Below are positions 41,057-45,057 of a DNA stretch of 45,057 nt, piece by piece; position 1 is the stretch's first letter, and every line of letters begins with the position of its first letter. The stretch covers positions 1 through 45,057 of the forward strand of contig DXBP01000024.1 of the NCBI GenBank assembly GCA_019116445.1. The letters are read 5' to 3'. Under the pieces are notes generated by a model. The model made no database searches and was not told where the DNA came from. It saw only the letters and a program-made list of their open reading frames with translations. The DNA comes from Candidatus Gemmiger excrementigallinarum. Its GTDB lineage: Bacteria > Bacillota > Clostridia > Oscillospirales > Ruminococcaceae. The translations under genes were made by a program, and so were the position numbers.

Positions 41057-42001
41057 ATGGCCAAACGTTACCGCAGGCTGCGCGGCGACACAGCGTATTA
41101 CCCCTTTGCCGCCCGCACCGGACTGCGCGCCCGCCAGCGCCGCCATGCCCGGTGGCTTCGCTTCGGCGGAGTGGCTGCCCTGGCTCTGGCTGCGGCTCTG
41201 CTGATCCGCCAGACGGTGTTCAACGGCGGGCAGCCCGCTCCCCCTGCCCCGGACTCCGGAACTGCGGTTTTGACGGCTACTGCCGAGTCCGGCCGTGTGA
41301 CGGTAGCACCGCTGGCGGCTACCCGCGACGCCCTGGCCCAAACCGATGCAGCGGACGCGGCCGCCCGCCAAACGCCGGAAACCGCCGCTACCCCGGCGCC
41401 GGGACAAACCGACGGGGTCCTGCCGCAATACCGTGCCCTGTATGAGCAGAATCCTGACATAGTGGGCTGGTTGCGCATCGACGGCACCGACATTGATCTG
41501 CCTGTGGTGCAAACTCCCGGGGACAACGAATATTATCTGCGGCGCGGCTTTGACGGGCTGTACGCCACCGGCGGCACCCTGTTTTTGGATGAAAGATGCT
41601 CTCTTTCCCAAGACTCGCCCACCGACAACTGGCTGATCTACGGCCATAATATGGCCGACGGTTCCATGTTCGGCCAACTGACCCGGTATCGCGAAAAGGA
41701 TTTCTGGCAGGAACATCCCACCTTTACTTTTGATACTCTCTACGAAACCGGTACCTGGCAGGTCGTAGCCGCGGTAGATACCGTCCTCGGGGCTGACAGC
41801 CTGCCCTACTATACCTTTTTCGATGCCGGCACCAAGCTGGAATGGCAGCAGCGGGTAGATGCCATCACAGAACTGTCGCTGTACGATACCGGCGTCACGC
41901 CGGAATACGACCAGCAGCTTCTGACCCTTTCCACCTGCGGTGACACATCCGTTGCCACCGATACCCGCTTTGCATTACTGGCCGTCCGTGTGGAGGACTG
42001 A
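41057..42001 (+). CDS. srtB: Class B sortase
   Basis: This membrane-bound transpeptidase cleaves a sorting signal and joins the protein to an amino group in the cell wall or a pilin. The 314-residue protein has a basic cytoplasmic N-terminus, one transmembrane segment (WLRFGGVAALALAAALLI at about 35-52), an Ala/Thr/Pro linker, then the catalytic domain. That domain contains PDIVGWLRIDGTDIDLPVVQ, NWLIYGHNMADGSMFG with the catalytic His, LLTLSTCGD with the catalytic Cys, and DTRFALLAVRV with the catalytic Arg. These match class B. ATG 41057 is used because AAAGGAG is upstream. The likely substrate is the gene just before it. Confidence 0.92.
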   Translation: MAKRYRRLRGDTAYYPFAARTGLRARQRRHARWLRFGGVAALALAAALLIRQTVFNGGQPAPPAPDSGTAVLTATAESGRVTVAPLAATRDALAQTDAADAAARQTPETAATPAPGQTDGVLPQYRALYEQNPDIVGWLRIDGTDIDLPVVQTPGDNEYYLRRGFDGLYATGGTLFLDERCSLSQDSPTDNWLIYGHNMADGSMFGQLTRYREKDFWQEHPTFTFDTLYETGTWQVVAAVDTVLGADSLPYYTFFDAGTKLEWQQRVDAITELSLYDTGVTPEYDQQLLTLSTCGDTSVATDTRFALLAVRVED

Positions 42002-42021
42002 ATCGATGCCCGTACAGTTTG

Positions 42022-42063
42022 GTCTTGCATTTTGGCCGGGAATCAGCTATGATGTTGCAAGAC
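42022..42063 (+). promoter_or_regulatory. ydbC promoter flanked by an inverted repeat
   Basis: TTGCAT (42025-42030) and TATGAT (42048-42053) have a 17-bp spacer. GTCTTGCA (42022-42029) and TGCAAGAC (42056-42063) form an 8-bp perfect inverted repeat that covers the promoter, a possible operator or mRNA 5' hairpin. Confidence 0.6.
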
Positions 42064-42089
42064 ATTATTATGAGAGGAGCCTGTGAAGT

Positions 42090-42311
42090 ATGGCAGAATT
42101 TACCTATGAAATTACCGAGCGCATCGCGGTGCTCTCGACCAACGCCCGCGGCTGGGAGCGCCAGCTGAACATGATCAGCTGGAACGGCAACGCGCCGAAA
42201 TATGATATTCGCGACTGGTCCCCCGACGGCAGCCGCATGGCCAAAGGCATCAGCCTGACAGCCGAGGAACTGAAATCCCTGCGGGACATTCTGAACGACA
42301 TGGAACTGTGA
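42090..42311 (+). CDS. YdbC-type PC4-like single-strand nucleic-acid-binding protein
   Basis: This 73-residue protein resembles the bacterial YdbC/PC4 group: EFTYEITERIAVLSTNARGWERQLNMISWNGNAPKYDIRDWSPDG, then KGISLTAEELKSLRDILNDM. Proteins of this fold form dimers that bind single-stranded DNA or RNA; the cellular role in bacteria is uncertain. The beta-strand-rich front half and C-terminal helix fit the fold. GAGAGGAG precedes the ATG. The stop is seven bases before the HD gene, so they share one transcript. Confidence 0.85.
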   Translation: MAEFTYEITERIAVLSTNARGWERQLNMISWNGNAPKYDIRDWSPDGSRMAKGISLTAEELKSLRDILNDMEL

Positions 42312-42318
42312 GGTCTTT

Positions 42319-42921
42319 ATGGAAGACTACCATGCTCAATTTGTGGAGATCTACAACCAGAACATCACCCGTCCCGGCGCCGACCGACTGCTGAACTGGC
42401 TGGAAACCACCGACTTTTTTACCGCACCGGCTTCCACACGGTTTCACGGTGCCTGTGAATGCGGCCTTGTGATGCACAGCATCAACGTATATCAGGCGAT
42501 GATGCAGCATTTCTTCACGGAGGGAGAAAACGCCGAAAGTTATGCGATCTGTGCGCTGCTCCACGACCTGTGCAAAGCCAATTTCTACAAGGTCAGCACC
42601 CGCAACGTAAAAAACGACGCCACCGGCCAGTGGGAGAAAGTTCCCTATTATCAGGTAGCTGACCAGCTGCCCTACGGCCACGGCGAAAAGAGCGTATACC
42701 TCATTGAGCACTTCATGCGGCTGAAAACCGCCGAGGCCGTTGCCATCCGCTGGCACATGGGCGGCTTTGATGACGCAGTGCGCGGCGGCAGCTTTGCTGT
42801 AAGCGATGCCTACAACAGCTATCCCCTTGCCGTTAAACTGCACATTGCCGACCTGACTGCCACCTATCTAATGGAACAGGGCACCAGCAACGTGGAAAAC
42901 GGTCATCCGAAATCCAACTGA
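42319..42921 (+). CDS. HD-domain protein, putative phosphohydrolase
   Basis: The 200-residue protein has an HD-type pattern: HGACECGLVMHSINVYQ near 44-60, then LLHDLCKANFY near 80 and the later GHGEKSVYLIEHFM, RWHMG and KLHIADLTATYL segments. These are spaced like the metal-binding His/Asp residues of HD hydrolases. The substrate (nucleotide or nucleic acid) cannot be inferred. Similar proteins occur in phages and in Clostridia chromosomes. It follows the YdbC gene by seven bases and is terminated by the hairpin at 42929. Confidence 0.82.
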   Translation: MEDYHAQFVEIYNQNITRPGADRLLNWLETTDFFTAPASTRFHGACECGLVMHSINVYQAMMQHFFTEGENAESYAICALLHDLCKANFYKVSTRNVKNDATGQWEKVPYYQVADQLPYGHGEKSVYLIEHFMRLKTAEAVAIRWHMGGFDDAVRGGSFAVSDAYNSYPLAVKLHIADLTATYLMEQGTSNVENGHPKSN

Positions 42922-42928
42922 CATACAA

Positions 42929-42966
42929 CAATCCCCGACGGTTTGCTCCGTCGGGGATTGTTTTTT
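42929..42966. terminator. Bidirectional terminator
   Basis: CAATCCCCGACGG and CCGTCGGGGATTG (42929-42941 and 42948-42960) form a 13-bp stem followed by TTTTTT. It lies between the HD gene and the converging DUF4179 gene. Confidence 0.92.
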
Positions 42967-44155
42967 ACGGAAGTGTCACAGTCCACTCGGCCAGGATGGC
43001 TTCCTCCGCAGTGTTTTTATCCAGCAGCTGAACGCGCAGTTCGGTAACGCCCTCTGGCACCGCATCAAAATAATCTGTATAAACCGTGCAGGACTGCGCA
43101 TCATCCTGACGCTTTTTTCCGGCTGCCGGCTGCAGTTTGGTCCACTCGCCGTCCACTACCGCATACACCCGCAGAGCAGGCGTCGCATCCACCGGCCACG
43201 ATTCGGTCACCACATATTCTGTCTGCGTTTCGCCAGGGGTAACTTTTACGCTGGACAAGCGCACTCCATTCTGTTCGCCGCCTTCGACCTGCCCCACACG
43301 GGTCATCGAGGTATCTGCCGAAACCGTAAAGTTCAGCCCATAAGAGCCTTCCAGCGGTGTTTGCTCCTCGGACCCCACGGCGCCGTCCCCCGCAGTCACG
43401 CCCACCAGGTAAGAGAGGGTCAGGGACGCTTGCATATCCTGTGTGCTGCCGGTATAGTCTGCCAGACTGTAGTCCATCTCGCAGAAGAACGTATGATCAT
43501 CCTGCTTGCGGAAATATGGCAGCAGATCGCTGCCCACAGACTCACCGTTCAGCGTCACCCCACCATACAGAGCGTTGGCTTCCGCCTCGGTAGTATCCTC
43601 ATACAGCAGGGGCGGGTCGATGGTAATTGCCTCGAACCCCGCCAGGCTGTCGTCCGACGCTGTGAGCACCAGACCCACCCGCAGGTACAGTTCATCACAG
43701 TAAACCTGGCTGAGAGTAAGTGTGTAGGGTTGTTCCGCCACAGCATCCTGCCGGGCCGCAGCAACCTTGGGCACCCCGTCCGCCACCGCTTCGGGGCCGG
43801 ATTCCGCCTGCAGCTGGGCCGGCTGGGCATACTCCGTCAGCTGTTCACTCCGCAGCGGTGTCTTGGACAGGCCATTGATATAAGCGAACACATCCCCCAA
43901 AAACGGCACTCCTTCAGCAAAGGCCGGATTGATTCCGTTCATTCCCACCAGGAGCACCGCACAGGCTGCGCCGCTCACCAGGACCCGGCTCCAGATAAGC
44001 CGGGCACGACTGCTTTTTCGCTTTCGGCTCGCCTTTTTCAGCCCTGTGCGCTTCAGGACCGTCTGCGTCAGGCGTTCCAATTCTGCTTCCGTCAGTGATT
44101 CATCGTCCGTGCACAGATGGTTCAGATAGCGCATCAGATCGTCTTTGTTACGCAT
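42965..44155 (-). CDS. DUF4179-type membrane protein, likely anti-sigma factor
   Basis: The 396-residue protein has a cytoplasmic N-terminal part (MRNKDDLMRYLNHLCTDDESLTEAELERLTQTVLKRTG, followed by a Lys/Arg/Ser stretch). One transmembrane helix (RVLVSGAACAVLLVGMNGINPAF) follows, then an extracytoplasmic beta-rich region. The NPAFAEGVPFLGDVFAYINGL segment after the helix is typical of DUF4179 proteins, which lie beside ECF sigma factors. The inference is that the N-terminal domain holds the sigma factor inactive. ATG 44155 is used since AAGGAGGAATC is just upstream. It overlaps the sigma gene by eight bases. Confidence 0.85.
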   Translation of the reverse strand: MRNKDDLMRYLNHLCTDDESLTEAELERLTQTVLKRTGLKKASRKRKSSRARLIWSRVLVSGAACAVLLVGMNGINPAFAEGVPFLGDVFAYINGLSKTPLRSEQLTEYAQPAQLQAESGPEAVADGVPKVAAARQDAVAEQPYTLTLSQVYCDELYLRVGLVLTASDDSLAGFEAITIDPPLLYEDTTEAEANALYGGVTLNGESVGSDLLPYFRKQDDHTFFCEMDYSLADYTGSTQDMQASLTLSYLVGVTAGDGAVGSEEQTPLEGSYGLNFTVSADTSMTRVGQVEGGEQNGVRLSSVKVTPGETQTEYVVTESWPVDATPALRVYAVVDGEWTKLQPAAGKKRQDDAQSCTVYTDYFDAVPEGVTELRVQLLDKNTAEEAILAEWTVTLP

Positions 44156-44702
44156 GGGTGATTCCTCCTTCACGCAATTGTTGACGCAGCCGTTCCCGAC
44201 CGCGGGACAGACGGGTGTTGACGTTGGCTATACTGAGCCCAAGAGCCGCTGCGATTTCCCGGCCGGATTGCAACAGGTAATATTTCCGCAGAAAAATTTC
44301 CCGGTCCGGCGGTTCCATAGCGGCCACCAACGCCCCCACCAGCTCAGCGGCATCGCTTTCCGGATCGGCAGGCAGATCCGTCAGGGTCTGCAGCAGTTCT
44401 TCCGTCAGGGGCAATTCATCCCGCCGCTGCAACGCACGATACCGATTGATCCCAGTATTGCGCGCCGTCACGATCAGCCACGCGCGAACCGGAATGTTGC
44501 TGTCTTGCAGTGCTGGGGCATTGCGCCACAGCGCCACAAAGACATCCGCCATACATTCTTCCACATCCCGCTCCTTTCCGGGCAGGACACGGCGCAAAAT
44601 TCCGCGCACCAGCGCCGCATAATCCCGCATAGCCCAGCGCAAACCCGTTTCCGGATCAGCCAGAATCGCCCCCGCCAGGCTGGGTGTGCCGGTGTTTTCC
44701 AT
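44148..44702 (-). CDS. ECF-type RNA polymerase sigma factor
   Basis: The 184-residue protein has region 2 (YAALVRGILRRVLPGKERDVEECMADVFVALWRNAPALQ, then VRAWLIVTARNTGINRYRAL) and region 4 (LVAAMEPPDREIFLRKYYLLQSGREIAAALGLSIANVNTRLSRGRERLRQQL). It has no region 3 or 1, the usual minimal set of ECF sigma factors. The sigma-anti-sigma overlap suggests tight co-expression. The stimulus is unknown. AAAGGAGG lies upstream of the ATG. No near-consensus promoter is visible; it may be autoregulated. Confidence 0.93.
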   Translation of the reverse strand: MENTGTPSLAGAILADPETGLRWAMRDYAALVRGILRRVLPGKERDVEECMADVFVALWRNAPALQDSNIPVRAWLIVTARNTGINRYRALQRRDELPLTEELLQTLTDLPADPESDAAELVGALVAAMEPPDREIFLRKYYLLQSGREIAAALGLSIANVNTRLSRGRERLRQQLREGGITHA

Positions 44703-44801
44703 TCCATTTCCTCCTTTGTGCGTCCCTTCACCTTGATATACAAACTACGATAAAGAATTCTTACGTCGCAGCCGGTTTTTCTGCAAAATTGCAATAAATA
44801 T

Positions 44802-44825
44802 CCCCCGGCAAAGCCGGGGGTTTTT
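44802..44825 (-). repeat. GC-rich hairpin, probable IS200/IS605 right-end palindrome
   Basis: CCCCCGGC (44802-44809) and GCCGGGGG (44813-44820) flank a three-base loop, with five T on the plus-strand side. No rightward gene ends here, so termination is unlikely to be its purpose. It lies about 105 bases past the transposase stop, where single-strand-transposing elements keep a recognition hairpin. The region 44703-44928 otherwise holds only the sigma gene leader and two smaller hairpins (GGGCTTCGCCC type and GCCCGTTTACGGGC). Confidence 0.5.
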
Positions 44826-44928
44826 CACAGACGGGCGAAGCCCTGGAATACTAGCGCACGCGTCACGTCGCGTTGGTACGGTCTGCCAGCCGCGAGAGTT
44901 TGTTACTTGCCGCCCGTAAACGGGCTTA

Positions 44929-45057
44929 TTAGAAGTTTCCCATTGTCAGTTGTTCTCCTGCCTGGTCCTCTTCAAGCTGGCGTCGGATGTATTCTTCGAT
45001 TTTCTTTGCATTTTTACCCGCTGTATCTACGTAATACCCTCTGCACCAAAACTCTCT
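44929..45057 (-). CDS. IS200/IS605-family TnpA transposase, C-terminal part cut by the window edge
   Basis: The leftward frame from the window edge encodes 42 residues ending in a stop at 44929. It reads FWCRGYYVDTAGKN, then KIEEYIRRQLEEDQ and QLTMGNF. This matches the C-terminal helix region of Y1 HUH transposases (TnpA), which move single-stranded DNA. The SPFTGGK tail expected after it is found in another frame, immediately downstream of the stop, so the 3' end may carry a small frameshift. The rest of the gene, with the HUH motif and catalytic Tyr, lies outside the window. Confidence 0.85.
   Translation of the reverse strand, partial: REFWCRGYYVDTAGKNAKKIEEYIRRQLEEDQAGEQLTMGNF

Noticed and set aside
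1-45057. CRISPR arrays, tRNA or rRNA genes, prophage
   Set aside because: I saw no regularly spaced direct repeats, no tRNA-like cloverleaf with a conserved T-loop, no rRNA sequence and no phage structural genes.

Overview
The window is a dense, GC-rich (roughly 58-60%) stretch of a low-redundancy Clostridia chromosome. The best fit is an Oscillospiraceae/Ruminococcaceae gut anaerobe of the Gemmiger-Subdoligranulum-Faecalibacterium type. The reasons are a Firmicutes-style single-chain glycyl-tRNA synthetase, an AddAB recombination nuclease, a B. subtilis-like MazF/EndoA, FakA with an Asp23 partner, SpoIIR, and strong SD sequences with sigma-A-type promoters. The species assignment is inference.

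Layout. 1-5.3 kb: an M29 aminopeptidase, murC, a small unknown gene and glyQS, ending in an orphan mazF. 5.3-8.8 kb: a leftward operon of cca (CCA-adding enzyme), a nitroreductase, acpS, a membrane acyltransferase and mazF. 8.78-10.32 kb: an IS110-family element inserted in the Shine-Dalgarno of cca. 10.3-14.6 kb: an unknown gene, a membrane-anchored MerR regulator, a HAD phosphatase with a family 2 glycosyltransferase, two very small genes and a CmpB-type membrane protein. 14.6-21.7 kb: leftward pncB, dacF, recG, fakA and asp23. 21.9-26.1 kb: a CBS protein, then the ribosomal/transcription cluster read leftward as rpmG-secE-nusG-rplK-rplA and a separately promoted rplJ-rplL with an L10 leader. 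26.2-33.0 kb: addB-addA. 33.1-36.3 kb: an Lrp-like regulator, aminotransferase, ispE and spoIIR. 36.4-40.3 kb: a secreted acidic-tail protein and rfbA-rfbD-rfbB (dTDP-sugar synthesis without rfbC). 40.6-42.9 kb: a lipobox/sorting-signal surface protein with a class B sortase, then ydbC and an HD hydrolase. 43-44.7 kb: an ECF sigma factor with its DUF4179-type partner. 44.8 kb to the end: the 3' end of an IS200/IS605 transposase.

The most striking system is the IS110 element. Its 5' non-coding end folds into a leader hairpin plus two guide loops with the architecture described for IS621 bridge RNA. The loops can be decoded from the sequence: the first matches both chromosomal flanks of the insertion and the second matches both element ends, each centred on a CT core. 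The same CT cores predict a circular-junction promoter with a 17-bp spacer. The insertion separates cca and four downstream genes, including acpS, from the gene that originally preceded them by about 31 bp.

Other points of interest are two hairpins whose 3' arm is also the ribosome-binding site of the next gene (before mazF and before the CmpB-type gene), a terminator that overlaps the promoter of the rpmG operon, a MerR-type promoter with a 19-bp spacer in front of the membrane MerR gene, and the sortase-substrate pair with two apparently conflicting anchoring signals.
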